From: Halioglobus sp.
GTDB lineage: Bacteria > Pseudomonadota > Gammaproteobacteria > Pseudomonadales > Halieaceae
Assembly: GCA_029246385.1 (NCBI GenBank)
Contig: JAQWNG010000002.1
Location: 62,001 to 126,000 of the forward strand
DNA length: 64,000 bases
Direction: 5' to 3'
The notes beneath the pieces were generated by a model. The model saw only the letters and a list, made by a program, of their open reading frames with translations, made no database searches and was not told where the DNA came from. Position 1 is the stretch's first letter. Each line of letters opens with the position of its first letter. The translations under genes were made by a program, and so were the position numbers. Positions 52,158-61,409 of this stretch are shown piece after piece.

Positions 52158-54062
52158 TCACCGCCGAATGTTTGACTGCACCTCCAGCAGCACAGGCTCC
52201 CCGACTCGTTCACTAACAATCCCTTTTAGCTCTTCTACATCAGAAGTTTTCAGCAGACGATTAGCGCTCAGCACCAGACGCACCAAGTGCGGTTGCTGAT
52301 TCAAAGCAACATCGACGCGACTAATATTGACGGTTACATCAGACAGCTTAATCTCGCCTGTAGGCAGATGCTCTAACATACGATCTTTCTGTACTAGGCT
52401 GTAAAACGAAAGAGTCAGTGGAGCACTGATCAGAAGCATGATCAATAAGGAAATACCTATACCGGCCCGCGCACGTCGAAAGGGAGCAAAACCCAGCACC
52501 AGAAAGGTTGCACTGGCCGCGAGCGCGATACCCACCAAGTTAGTAATCAACAGCAGCAGCGCCCCGCCAGCCATGTCCCAATCACCCCAACCCAGACCAA
52601 CCCCTGCCACGCTCAGGGGAGGGACTAAAGCTACCGCGATAGCAACGCCCGCCAAACTCTTTGCCACCTCCTCTTTAGCGTAGGCATAGGCTCCTGCAAC
52701 GCCCGAAATCACGGCCACAAATAAATCCATCAAGGTAGGTGACATGCGCGCCGTCATTTCCGCGGTAGGGACATCCAGCGGCATTGCCCAAGCAACAAAC
52801 ACAGCACAGCCAAGTCCCCATAATATTCCAATAACCAGAGTGCGCATGGAGGTGCGAATCAAATTAGATTCAGTGCGAGCTAGCCCCATAGCCAGTGAGA
52901 CAATGGGCAGCATCAGCGGCGCTAATATCATCGCTCCAATGATTACGGGAGCTGAATTCGCGTACAGGCCTGCCAGTGCCAATAGCACGCTCAGAATCAT
53001 TAGCACCTGAAATGAATGTGTGGCCTTGGCGTTGTCTCGTAGTGAGATGAAGAGCTCTCGATACTCTTCCTCGGTGGCATGGCTGAACAGCGGCAAATGC
53101 ACATCTGCTAGGGCGCGCGCCCCCTCCTCTACGGGCGTGTGGTTGAGACGCACGGTTTCCTTATCGACCACTTTCTGACCTTCATGGCCCAGCAATAGCG
53201 CAGGCCCCGGCAGCAAACGCAAACGCCCCTCCTGAACCTGTAACTCAATCTCTGCGGCATGCACAGGTTTGCCGTCAATAATGTATTCCGCACCCTCGGG
53301 AGCTGTGATGTGCAACCGATCGGTGCGGACCAAACTGAGGGATGCAGGCAATTGCGTCAGGCTTATCTTTTGCGGCCATAGTAGACGCAATAAGAACCAC
53401 AAATAACTAAGAATACTGCGCGGCGCGAGCACGACAAGCGCAACGCGTCCATCAGCGATACCGAGCTCCTCGCTGAATGCCCGTTCCACCAGGGCGCTTT
53501 GCGTTTGCCCCAAGGCAACCATGCCCAAAGCAGCCAGATGAATGACTCGCTCCTTCCCTGTGGTGATTTTGTAGGGACTAAGTCTCAGCTTACTTAACCC
53601 CTTAAGAGCCCCCGTTAGGGTACTCCATGGAGTCTGCGGACGGTTGATATCACGAGGGCGAAGCGCTAAAACCCGGCCTATGACCACCGAGGAGAAAACT
53701 AACTCGCCATTACAGGTGAGAGCATCTGCACCAATGACCGGCGCGCTACGATAATAATCGAACACTGCTGACATCTCGCCCTTGACGCCCAGCGCCGCCA
53801 TGGCCTTTGCCGCCTCTGGATGCGGCAAAATGCCAACGCCCCACTGTTGTTCCAATGCATGCAAGGCCAGATCACGAATCGCCTCATCACCGAGATAAAG
53901 CAACACCCGCGCCAGTGGAGGGGGGCTGTTGCGTTCCGCCCAAGATACAAAGTTAACGTCTGCTAATTCAGACAACTGTTCTATGATTTCTGACCCAAGC
54001 CCAGCATCATGAATTAAATAAAGACCAGCGGGGGCCGAATTGCGCGGAGTTTCATCTTCCAA
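52158..54062 (-). CDS. DUF389 membrane protein with an N-terminal lipid-kinase-like domain
   Basis: The C-terminal half (about residues 330-634) is a DUF389/TIGR00341 membrane domain: about six helices with SAPVIIGAMILAPLMLPIVSL and VPPLSVAGVGLGWG. The N-terminal ~310 residues look like a diacylglycerol-kinase/NAD-kinase fold, but the motifs are degenerate: LGDEA stands for the GGDGT loop and LPHPEAAKAMAALG for PxGTxNDxAxxLG. It may bind a nucleotide or lipid as a sensor without kinase activity. No regulator is next to it. Its start region is divergent from the DUF3127 gene. Confidence 0.78.
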   Translation of the reverse strand: MEDETPRNSAPAGLYLIHDAGLGSEIIEQLSELADVNFVSWAERNSPPPLARVLLYLGDEAIRDLALHALEQQWGVGILPHPEAAKAMAALGVKGEMSAVFDYYRSAPVIGADALTCNGELVFSSVVIGRVLALRPRDINRPQTPWSTLTGALKGLSKLRLSPYKITTGKERVIHLAALGMVALGQTQSALVERAFSEELGIADGRVALVVLAPRSILSYLWFLLRLLWPQKISLTQLPASLSLVRTDRLHITAPEGAEYIIDGKPVHAAEIELQVQEGRLRLLPGPALLLGHEGQKVVDKETVRLNHTPVEEGARALADVHLPLFSHATEEEYRELFISLRDNAKATHSFQVLMILSVLLALAGLYANSAPVIIGAMILAPLMLPIVSLAMGLARTESNLIRTSMRTLVIGILWGLGCAVFVAWAMPLDVPTAEMTARMSPTLMDLFVAVISGVAGAYAYAKEEVAKSLAGVAIAVALVPPLSVAGVGLGWGDWDMAGGALLLLITNLVGIALAASATFLVLGFAPFRRARAGIGISLLIMLLISAPLTLSFYSLVQKDRMLEHLPTGEIKLSDVTVNISRVDVALNQQPHLVRLVLSANRLLKTSDVEELKGIVSERVGEPVLLEVQSNIRR

Positions 54063-54238
54063 AAGCCTATTTCCTGCACTATTTGTGTTAAACCCGAGTT
54101 TACCAGAAATTTATGCATATCCCGATGCTCTGCGCAACCCTGCCTCTGCCTAATCCGCCTTTCATTCTTTGATCATCCGGTTAAACTGAGCATTGTAATA
54201 TTAGGTCGATTGAGCAGCGTCAGGGAGAGAGCAATAAT

Positions 54239-54595
54239 ATGGCATATGAGTTGACGGGAAAGATCAAAATCATTCAGGAAACAAAGACATTCGACAGTGG
54301 CTTCACTAAACGGGAGATGGTAGTCCTCGTTGAGGACGGAAAGTATCCGCAGGAGATCAGTATCGAATTTGTGCAAGATAAAGTCAGCCTTCTCGACTCC
54401 TTGCAGATTGGGCAGGGGGTTACTGTCACTTTCGACATACGTGGGCGTGAATATAACGGGCGATATTTTAATAACCTTCAGGGCTGGAAAATCGTAACCG
54501 CATCGGAACAAAGACCATTTCCTGATGAAAGCGAACCAACTATGCCGGATAGTTTTAACACTAATAATTTTGACGAAGGCGATATTCCATTTTAG
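54239..54595 (+). CDS. DUF3127 OB-fold-like protein with an SSB-like acidic tail
   Basis: This 118-residue protein matches the DUF3127 pattern: YELTGKIKIIQETKTFDSGFTKREMVV, EISIEFVQDKVSLLDSLQIGQGVTVTFDIRG, NGRYFNNLQGWKI. The C-terminus is a linker followed by NFDEGDIPF, the acidic tip that single-stranded DNA-binding proteins use to recruit repair and replication enzymes. A role in DNA metabolism is therefore likely but inferred. AGGGAGAGA precedes the ATG. It stands as a single gene between the DUF389 gene and a kinase gene. Confidence 0.85.
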   Translation: MAYELTGKIKIIQETKTFDSGFTKREMVVLVEDGKYPQEISIEFVQDKVSLLDSLQIGQGVTVTFDIRGREYNGRYFNNLQGWKIVTASEQRPFPDESEPTMPDSFNTNNFDEGDIPF

Positions 54596-54726
54596 CGTCA
54601 GCGCCTCACTCGCTTTACACAGTCTGTACAGCTAATTTTTAGTTTCCCGCAGTCCCACTGGCAGACATTTCTGACGCACTTTATCGTTCCCTTAAGATGA
54701 CTTTGTTTTGAAATGGAAGGAGCACA

Positions 54727-55662
54727 TTGACGGTCAAACCTGAGCTAGCCCGCATGTCAAAATGGCAACGCGGCTTTCTAAACAGACATCGGCTGGGCTC
54801 TGATTATCTGGAGTCAGCGCTGCAATGGTTAACCCCTGTGGCACGCTCTCTTGCAAGGTTTCACCGTGCAGCCAATCGACCAATATTAGTCGCAATTAAC
54901 GGTTGCCAGGGATCTGGAAAAACCACAGCGGCCGATTATTTGTGCACCTCGCTAATTGAACAACACGGCATAAAAACGATCACGCTGTCGCTGGATGACT
55001 TTTACCTGACCTACGAAGAACGGCAAGCACTTGCAGAATCCACCCATCCACTACTAGCGACACGAGGCGTGCCAGGCACCCATGATATGGTCCTTTTGCG
55101 GCGGACACTGGCGCAGTTGCTCGGCGCAGATCCTAAAAGGTCGATTGCAATTCCACTGTTTGATAAGGCCACGGATGACCGATGCCCCCCAGCACATTGG
55201 AAACGCATTAATAGCCCAGTTCAATGCGTATTGCTGGAAGGCTGGTGCCTCGGAGCAAAGCCGGAATCTGCCGACACTTTGGCTCAACCGGTAAACGATC
55301 TTGAACGATATGAAGATCCTCTGGTCCTATGGCGCGAATACCACAATGCGTTTCTAACGCATCATTTTGTGCCGCTCTATCTACTTTTTGATCAATGGAT
55401 TATGCTTCAAGCGCCCTCTTTCGATTGCGTGTTCAATTGGCGCCGTGAGCAGGAATATAAACTTGCCGCGTGCCTTCCCCCAGGAAAAGTCCAAAATCTG
55501 ATGGATGATGACGCCCTGCACCGCTTCATACAACACTACCAACGCATCACACAAACTTGCCTGAATGATTTACCTCACACGGTTAACCACCTGTTTAATC
55601 TTGACGAGCAACGCCGCATCATGAATTACAGTTACCATCCACAAGGCACTATTAGACCTTGA
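54727..55662 (+). CDS. P-loop kinase, D-glycerate 3-kinase-like
   Basis: This 311-residue kinase has the Walker A motif NGCQGSGKTT (residues 59-67), LSLDDFYLTYEERQALA, RGVPGTHDMVLLRRTL and IPLFDKATDDR, the order seen in D-glycerate 3-kinase and its uridine-kinase-like relatives. It would phosphorylate glycerate or a similar small hydroxy acid. Translation appears to start at TTG 54727: AAGGAG stands five bases upstream, while the next ATG (54754) has no such site. It may be functionally linked to the phosphoglycolate phosphatase-like gene at 37 kb, but it is not adjacent. Confidence 0.82.
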   Translation: MTVKPELARMSKWQRGFLNRHRLGSDYLESALQWLTPVARSLARFHRAANRPILVAINGCQGSGKTTAADYLCTSLIEQHGIKTITLSLDDFYLTYEERQALAESTHPLLATRGVPGTHDMVLLRRTLAQLLGADPKRSIAIPLFDKATDDRCPPAHWKRINSPVQCVLLEGWCLGAKPESADTLAQPVNDLERYEDPLVLWREYHNAFLTHHFVPLYLLFDQWIMLQAPSFDCVFNWRREQEYKLAACLPPGKVQNLMDDDALHRFIQHYQRITQTCLNDLPHTVNHLFNLDEQRRIMNYSYHPQGTIRP

Positions 55663-55937
55663 ATGCTAGATGCCAATGCCCTTCTCAGTGTCGAACAACC
55701 CCGGGGCAATTACAGCATCAGTTTTTTATTCTTTATACTCCTAACGATTTACAACACTTATTTTTACGCTGCATGTTCAGATCCCTTGCTGCACTTCTGC
55801 TCTATCGCTTACTAGCGTAAGAAATTGAGTCAGGATATGATATATAAAGATCCTAATTGAGCTCGGCACAAAACGGTTGAGATCAAACCACGCAGGGCAC
55901 TTTTAAAACTTTAACAGTAATTAGGTTGACGTAATCG

Positions 55938-57533
55938 ATGGCTAACAGAAAAGAAACGCAGAACCGCCAAATCACAAAGACATTTGATCAAGCAGTTTTG
56001 AGCGCAGACACGTTCGAACAGTGGCAGAAACTAGCCGAAGATTATGACCAGCAGACCGGTGGTGCCGTATGGCGTGCGAAAGATGAATCCTCGCTCTACG
56101 ACGCTGTGAGCATCAGCACACGCTTGCAACGACTGCGCAGGTTACGCAAAGCTGGAAACAATCATGGCCTTCTGTTCGCGCTGAGCGAAGGCATACACGG
56201 CAATATGGCCGGAATGGGAAATGCAAAGCTGTACCAGAAAGCGCGAAGTGGAACTAAAGTTTTGATACAAAGCTACATTGACGAAATATGTGACGCGCTT
56301 ACCTACTTCTCGCCGCGGTCTTTTAAGGGGATTCCTTGGGCAGATCGTCTAGAGTTTTTTCAGGATGCCAGTCATTGCTATGGCCGCTCTGCACTAATGC
56401 TAAGCGGTGGAGGGACTCTCGGGTATTTCCACTTTGGCGTTTTGAAAGTCCTCATCGAGCAAAAATTATGCCCGGTGGTAATATCTGGCGCTAGCGCTGG
56501 CGCATTCGTTGCTGGCATCGTCGGCTCTCGCACTGACGAAGAGTTTCTAGAACTATTCGAAAACAATACACTTGCGCGAGCGCTGACCGAAAACAACGAC
56601 AACATAAAGCTCGGCTTTGGCATCAGCGAGAAAGTCGATATGCGCTCGATAAAACGCGAGATGGCGAGATTAATTCCTGACATGACGTTCAAGGAAGCCT
56701 ATGAAAAAACGGGGCGCAGTATCAATATCTCTATTTCACCGGCTGAACCACGCCAGACATCGCGCTTGCTAAACCATATTGCATCACCTAATGTTACCCT
56801 GCGGTCCGCGGTGCTCGCCTCGACAGCATTGCCCGGAGTTTTTCAGCCGGTGCAGCTGGAGGCTCGCAATGCTGATGGAGACATTAAGCCCTACCTTCCA
56901 TCCCGTCGTTGGATAGATGGATCTTTTTCGCAGGATTTACCAGCTAAGCGTCTCGCTCGCATGTACGCGGTCAATCATTTCATCGTGTCTCAAGTCATGC
57001 CAGGGCTCGGCCGCGAGACGAACGCGAAACCCGGCCTGCGCAAAATTTTTTCGGATGCTTCGGTGGCAGCAACGAAACAGATCGTCCGTGGTTATCTCGA
57101 CTTCTTCCAACGCTATGGCAAAGTGGGGCCGCAGATGGGGACCAGCATGAATGCCGTCAATGCACTGCTAGACCAACAGTACACTGGGGATATCAATATA
57201 TTTCCCGGATACGGCCTTTCGAGCTTAGGCAAACTGCTCAAAATGATGACCGAAGAAGAAATGACTGATTTGATCAAAGCGGGAGAGCGGGCGACGTGGC
57301 CCAAAATTCCGGTCATCAGCATGACTACCCGCATTGGTCGCACCTTGGATGCCATTCTACTCTCTTTCGAGAAGGATGAAGCCCGCTGGTCGCGTGCTGC
57401 TCTGAAAAAAAATAGATCACGCAACACTATGACGCGACCTAAACCTAATGGTAACCCCCCAGCTAAAAAAGGAAGTAAAAAATCGGTACCAGCGAGGGTG
57501 GGACAAAAGCGACAAGAGAAATCTGCGGCATAG
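55938..57533 (+). CDS. Patatin-like phospholipase with DUF3336 domain
   Basis: This is a 531-residue lipid acyl hydrolase. The N-terminal ~150 residues are the DUF3336 domain (FEQWQKLAEDYDQQTGGAVWR, then RLQRLRRLRKAGN). The patatin domain has the oxyanion motif SGGGTLGYFHFG, nucleophile Ser-186 in GASAG and Asp-327 of the dyad in WIDGSF. The C-terminal ~45 residues are strongly basic (KKNRSRNTMTRPK, KKGSKKS), which could bind membranes or polyphosphate. The domain pair is shared with fungal triacylglycerol lipases, so storage-lipid or phospholipid breakdown is likely. Confidence 0.9.
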   Translation: MANRKETQNRQITKTFDQAVLSADTFEQWQKLAEDYDQQTGGAVWRAKDESSLYDAVSISTRLQRLRRLRKAGNNHGLLFALSEGIHGNMAGMGNAKLYQKARSGTKVLIQSYIDEICDALTYFSPRSFKGIPWADRLEFFQDASHCYGRSALMLSGGGTLGYFHFGVLKVLIEQKLCPVVISGASAGAFVAGIVGSRTDEEFLELFENNTLARALTENNDNIKLGFGISEKVDMRSIKREMARLIPDMTFKEAYEKTGRSINISISPAEPRQTSRLLNHIASPNVTLRSAVLASTALPGVFQPVQLEARNADGDIKPYLPSRRWIDGSFSQDLPAKRLARMYAVNHFIVSQVMPGLGRETNAKPGLRKIFSDASVAATKQIVRGYLDFFQRYGKVGPQMGTSMNAVNALLDQQYTGDINIFPGYGLSSLGKLLKMMTEEEMTDLIKAGERATWPKIPVISMTTRIGRTLDAILLSFEKDEARWSRAALKKNRSRNTMTRPKPNGNPPAKKGSKKSVPARVGQKRQEKSAA

Positions 57534-57675
57534 GCCAATCACACCGACAGCTAGCACTACAAAGCCACTGTTTAACGGGGTCCCACTCTCGCTATCAGCC
57601 CGCTATTGATTGTGTCGCGGTTCTGGCAGAGAATGAAATGCAGTCATAAAAAACCACACGAGCAGCGTGCATTAC

Positions 57676-58446
57676 ATGCCATCAATTGAAGTTCAACAGC
57701 TGGAAAAGTCTTTCTCCAGCAATGCACAAACGCTCTTTGCCGGACTATCATTTGCGCTAGCTAGCAACGAGTGCTTGTGCCTACTTGGACCGTCAGGCTG
57801 CGGCAAGACTACCTTACTGCGGCTGCTTATGGGCCTAGAGCGACCCAGCAGCGGCACGATTAGCATCAATCCCGCACTGAATGAAAAAATGAGCTATGTA
57901 TTTCAGGAACCGCGATTAGTGCCATGGCGCAATTGCCTGGAGAATGTACTTTTACCTCTAGAGTTAACCGCTCAAAAGAGTGCTGCCGCATGTACTCGCG
58001 CAGTGGAATTGTTACAAGAAATCGGACTTGCCGATCGATTAGAGCATTTCCCAGATCAGCTCAGCGGCGGCATGCAAATGCGTGTTGCGCTGGCACGAGC
58101 ATTGATCACGCAACCGAAAATCGTTTTGCTTGATGAGCCATTTGCCGCACTCGATGAGCGAACTCGCTTTCACATGCAAGACCTATTGTTAGACTTAAAA
58201 GCACGCCTGCAACTACAATATATTTTCGTCACCCATTCGATTTCAGAGGCAGCCTATATTGGTGATCGAATCTTGTTGCTCGATAATACAGGCGCCGCTA
58301 GAGATTTTCGCTCAATTGACTTTAAAGAGCGCAATCAATCGCTTAAATTGACACCCGCATTTAATGCAGTAGTGAGCGAATATTCAAGTCTATTTAACGA
58401 GATGGAGAATAGCAGAACAATGTCTACCGCTGTCCGGCCCCGCTAA
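57676..58446 (+). CDS. ABC importer ATPase, nitrate/sulfonate/thiamine-precursor type
   Basis: This ATPase of about 256 residues energises an inner-membrane importer. Walker A is LLGPSGCGKTTLLRLL, the Q-loop VFQEPRLVPW is typical of the SsuB/TauB/ThiZ group, the signature is LSGGMQMRVALARALI, Walker B is IVLLDEPFAALD, and the switch His is in VTHSISEAAYIGD. ATG 57676 is used; GTG 57667 is a three-codon longer option. The permease starts on its last base. The operon order is ATPase, permease, binding protein. Confidence 0.92.
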   Translation: MPSIEVQQLEKSFSSNAQTLFAGLSFALASNECLCLLGPSGCGKTTLLRLLMGLERPSSGTISINPALNEKMSYVFQEPRLVPWRNCLENVLLPLELTAQKSAAACTRAVELLQEIGLADRLEHFPDQLSGGMQMRVALARALITQPKIVLLDEPFAALDERTRFHMQDLLLDLKARLQLQYIFVTHSISEAAYIGDRILLLDNTGAARDFRSIDFKERNQSLKLTPAFNAVVSEYSSLFNEMENSRTMSTAVRPR

Positions 58447-59219
58447 TGCTAGCAACATTGAGACTATGGATCACAGACAAACTACCAGCATGGATCTTCC
58501 TTGCAGGACTGCTATCGGTTTGGGAGCTGATCGTCGGACGACAGTGGGTTGCATCCTATCTGCTACCCTCCCCCTTGCAAATTCTCGATACCACGCTGGA
58601 CATGTGGCCCGATATTTTTTCCGCGACATTAAGCACAGCACGGTCAATCCTGTGGGGCTTAGGACTGAGTTTATTTGTTGGCATCACCTCGGCACTAATC
58701 TTTTTTTCGATTCCAATCGCACGGCGTGCAATATTGCCTTTTTGTATTTTCTTTCAAACAGTTCCGATAATTGCTATTGCCCCTTTGCTGGTAATTTGGT
58801 TCGGCTATGGCCAGCCAACCGTCAATGCATCAGCCTTCATTGTGTCGTTGTTTCCAATTCTCGCCAATACACTAACGGGGCTGCAAGAGACTGATCCGCA
58901 GCTAAAAGAACTATTCAAGTTATATAAACCGACACGCTGGCAACTTGTTTTTAAATTACAAATACCATCCGCAATTCCCTATATAATTACAGGCATAAAA
59001 ATATCCGCTGGTCTTGCCGTAGTCGGTGCGATTGTCGGAGAATTTATTGCTGGCGGCGGGCTTGGTAGTCTCATCGATGCGGCGCGCACCCAGCAGCGTG
59101 TAGACTTGGTGTTTAGCGGCGTGTTTATGTCTAGCGCTTTGGCTTTGGCGCTAGTTTATGCCCTCAATTTAATTACCGGCTTCCTGTTCCGTCATAGGCC
59201 TTACTTGAGGAAACAATAA
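58446..59219 (+). CDS. ABC importer permease, BinPDT inner-membrane component
   Basis: This permease of 257 residues has about six helices. The EAA loop is visible as ELFKLYKPTRWQLVFKLQIPSAIPYIITGIKIS, followed by GAIVGEFIAGGGLGSLI, typical of SsuC/TauC/ThiX permeases. Its ATG shares one base with the ATPase stop codon and its stop shares one base with the start of the binding-protein gene, so all three are translationally linked. Confidence 0.93.
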   Translation: MLATLRLWITDKLPAWIFLAGLLSVWELIVGRQWVASYLLPSPLQILDTTLDMWPDIFSATLSTARSILWGLGLSLFVGITSALIFFSIPIARRAILPFCIFFQTVPIIAIAPLLVIWFGYGQPTVNASAFIVSLFPILANTLTGLQETDPQLKELFKLYKPTRWQLVFKLQIPSAIPYIITGIKISAGLAVVGAIVGEFIAGGGLGSLIDAARTQQRVDLVFSGVFMSSALALALVYALNLITGFLFRHRPYLRKQ

Positions 59220-60193
59220 TGCGCAGACTCTTAGGCTGCCTCTTAGCGATTGCTTGGAGCACTCAGTTGCTAGCGCAACAGGTAGACTCGACCGGAGTAG
59301 TACTCGCGTTGAACTGGAAGCCTGAGCCTCAGTTCGGAGGCTTTTATGCTGCGCAGATGCAAGGCTACTATCAAGACAATAATCTCGATGTTAGCATTAT
59401 CGAAGGAGGTTCCGGTACGCCAACTATTCAAATGTTAGCTGCTGGGAAAGTGGATTACGCGATCGTTTCAGCCGACGAAGTCGTCATCGCACATGCACGT
59501 GGCGCCACAAATATTGTAGCGTTATTCGCCACCTTTCAAATTAGCCCACAGGCAATCATGACTCACGCCGAGCGTGACTTTACATCGATTGAAGAAATCC
59601 TGCATAGCGATGGCGTTTTATTATGGCAGGCGGGCCTTCCCTACAGTCAATATTTAAAGAAGGAATATGCGCCTATTAAGGCGTTCACAGCACCATATCT
59701 CGGAGGCATCGGTAGCTTTCAAAATGATAGCAAAATTTCACAGCAATGTTTTATTAGCAGCGAGCCACTGACTGCTGTGGCGGCGGGACTCAAGATCAAA
59801 ACTTTTTTAGTCGCGGACAGCGGCTATAACCCCTATACCACAGTGCTCGCCACCACCAGCGAGCGCTGGACGTCATCTCCATCGGAGATTAAAGCTATGA
59901 TCGCTGCGGTGCGCAGCGGTTGGAATAATTATCTGGAAAAGCCAGCGCACACCAACAGTGCAATGCAGGCACTCAACAAAGCAATGTCGGCAGAGACTTT
60001 TGGCCAGAGCGCGCAAGCACAGAAAGAGTTGATTAGAACTAAAACGACTGCACACATCGGCGAAATGACATTGGCACGCTGGCAGACGCTGGGGGATCAA
60101 CTGCTTGACCTAAAAATAATCCAGAATCCAGTGTCGGCGAAAGACCTTTTCATAGATTTGGAACCGAAATACAAAGCGCCTCAAGCGCAGTAG
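59219..60193 (+). CDS. NMT1/THI5-like ABC substrate-binding protein
   Basis: This exported solute-binding protein of 324 residues has a signal peptide (MRRLLGCLLAIAWSTQLLAQ) and the NMT1/THI5 opening VVLALNWKPEPQFGGFYAAQ, followed by GYYQDNNLDVSIIEGG and VDYAIVSADEVVIAHARG. Related proteins bind pyrimidine precursors of thiamine (ThiY), riboflavin or sulfonates. I see no TPP riboswitch before the operon and no thiamine gene beside it, so the ligand stays open. It is the last gene of the ABC operon. Confidence 0.9.
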   Translation: MRRLLGCLLAIAWSTQLLAQQVDSTGVVLALNWKPEPQFGGFYAAQMQGYYQDNNLDVSIIEGGSGTPTIQMLAAGKVDYAIVSADEVVIAHARGATNIVALFATFQISPQAIMTHAERDFTSIEEILHSDGVLLWQAGLPYSQYLKKEYAPIKAFTAPYLGGIGSFQNDSKISQQCFISSEPLTAVAAGLKIKTFLVADSGYNPYTTVLATTSERWTSSPSEIKAMIAAVRSGWNNYLEKPAHTNSAMQALNKAMSAETFGQSAQAQKELIRTKTTAHIGEMTLARWQTLGDQLLDLKIIQNPVSAKDLFIDLEPKYKAPQAQ

Positions 60194-60327
60194 TATTATT
60201 TAGCAGTTACCAGCAGTGCCTAGCCAACAATGCGCGAGAAACGTCGCTTCCCATAAACGCAAATTTCACCCGGCGGCGAGCAATAGAGGTAACGGCAAAT
60301 TGACCGCAGCTAGCGCGAAAGAAATAC

Positions 60328-61365
60328 TTAATCACCGCGACAAAAAGCGGCGAGATCCCGAGCAGTATCGCGACTGATGTCCGGACAGCACATCGGAAAT
60401 ATCTCTGTCCCATGAATCGTGCCCATCACCTGCCGGCAACGAGCATCAACACCATTTTTTATCAGCAATCGGTAAAAATTCACACCCTCGTCACGTAATG
60501 GATCACATTCGTTCACACTAATGACAGTGGGGGGCAACCCAACCACGTCATCGTCTTCCGCAAAACCGGGCCATGCCAGAGGGTTACCATTTTCCAATTG
60601 TTCAATGCCGTAAGCCATTGCGCCGTTGTTATTGTGCAGATCCAATAGTAAACCATTATTCTCAGTTGATGACGGATTTTGAGGTAGCGGCCAAACTCCT
60701 GCGATATAAGGACATAAGGCATAAAGGCCCTGAATGAGACCAAGCATGCCCTCACGCTTGAGTCGCATTCCTGTAGCTAGTGTTAGGTTACCGCCGCCGC
60801 TCTCGCCGGCGACAATAAACCTAGACGCATCGATACCTAGTGACTCAGCCTCCCCAGACAACCACTTTAAACCCGCAACGCAGTCGTTTAACCCCGCCGG
60901 ATAAGGTGCGACTTCTTTCGCGGAAGATGGTGTCAAGGCATTACGAAAATCCACCATAGCTACAGCAACTCCCTGCGCAGCGATAATCTTGCCCCACGCC
61001 CGGTAATTGCCATCAAAACAGGACATCGCCTGCATACCACCACCGTGGATATAGTACACGCAGGGGAGATGCGCTTTCGACTTAGGACGAATGAACTGAA
61101 TCAGGATGTTGTTATCGTCCGGCACACTATTAAATTCTAACGTGCTAATTTCCAGGCCTTCCGACGGTGCAATCTCTGGGGTGTCGCACAGCTCCATAAA
61201 GCCCCTAAGCCCTTCAGCCATCTCTAATGCCTGAGGGCTGTTGGCCTGTTCAAGCATTTCCTCGCGACTATCTACGTCCGAACTGGGAGGCATTGACATG
61301 CCGCCCATCAATGCTTTGATGCGAGGATCAATACGGGGATCATCTTTAATATTGGGACTGCTCAT
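60328..61365 (-). CDS. Alpha/beta hydrolase, hormone-sensitive lipase family esterase
   Basis: This esterase of 345 residues has the HSL oxyanion motif YYIHGGGMQ (residues 105-112), nucleophile Ser-189 in AGESGGGN, the acid Asp in NECDPLRDEG and the catalytic His in GTIHGTE. No signal peptide is seen, so it acts in the cytoplasm on short acyl or steroid-like esters. GAGG precedes the ATG. It lies downstream of the CoA ligase at 61410-63110 by 44 bases on the same strand, suggesting that ester cleavage supplies acids for that ligase. Confidence 0.9.
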   Translation of the reverse strand: MSSPNIKDDPRIDPRIKALMGGMSMPPSSDVDSREEMLEQANSPQALEMAEGLRGFMELCDTPEIAPSEGLEISTLEFNSVPDDNNILIQFIRPKSKAHLPCVYYIHGGGMQAMSCFDGNYRAWGKIIAAQGVAVAMVDFRNALTPSSAKEVAPYPAGLNDCVAGLKWLSGEAESLGIDASRFIVAGESGGGNLTLATGMRLKREGMLGLIQGLYALCPYIAGVWPLPQNPSSTENNGLLLDLHNNNGAMAYGIEQLENGNPLAWPGFAEDDDVVGLPPTVISVNECDPLRDEGVNFYRLLIKNGVDARCRQVMGTIHGTEIFPMCCPDISRDTARDLAAFCRGD

Positions 61366-61409
61366 GACTTATACTGCCTCTAATTTTCTGTCAATCCCCG
61401 CTTTCGGGG

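Noticed and set aside
57534-57675. Possible TPP riboswitch before the THI5-like ABC operon
   Set aside because: I could not find the conserved CTGAGA and ACCTGATCTGG-type blocks.
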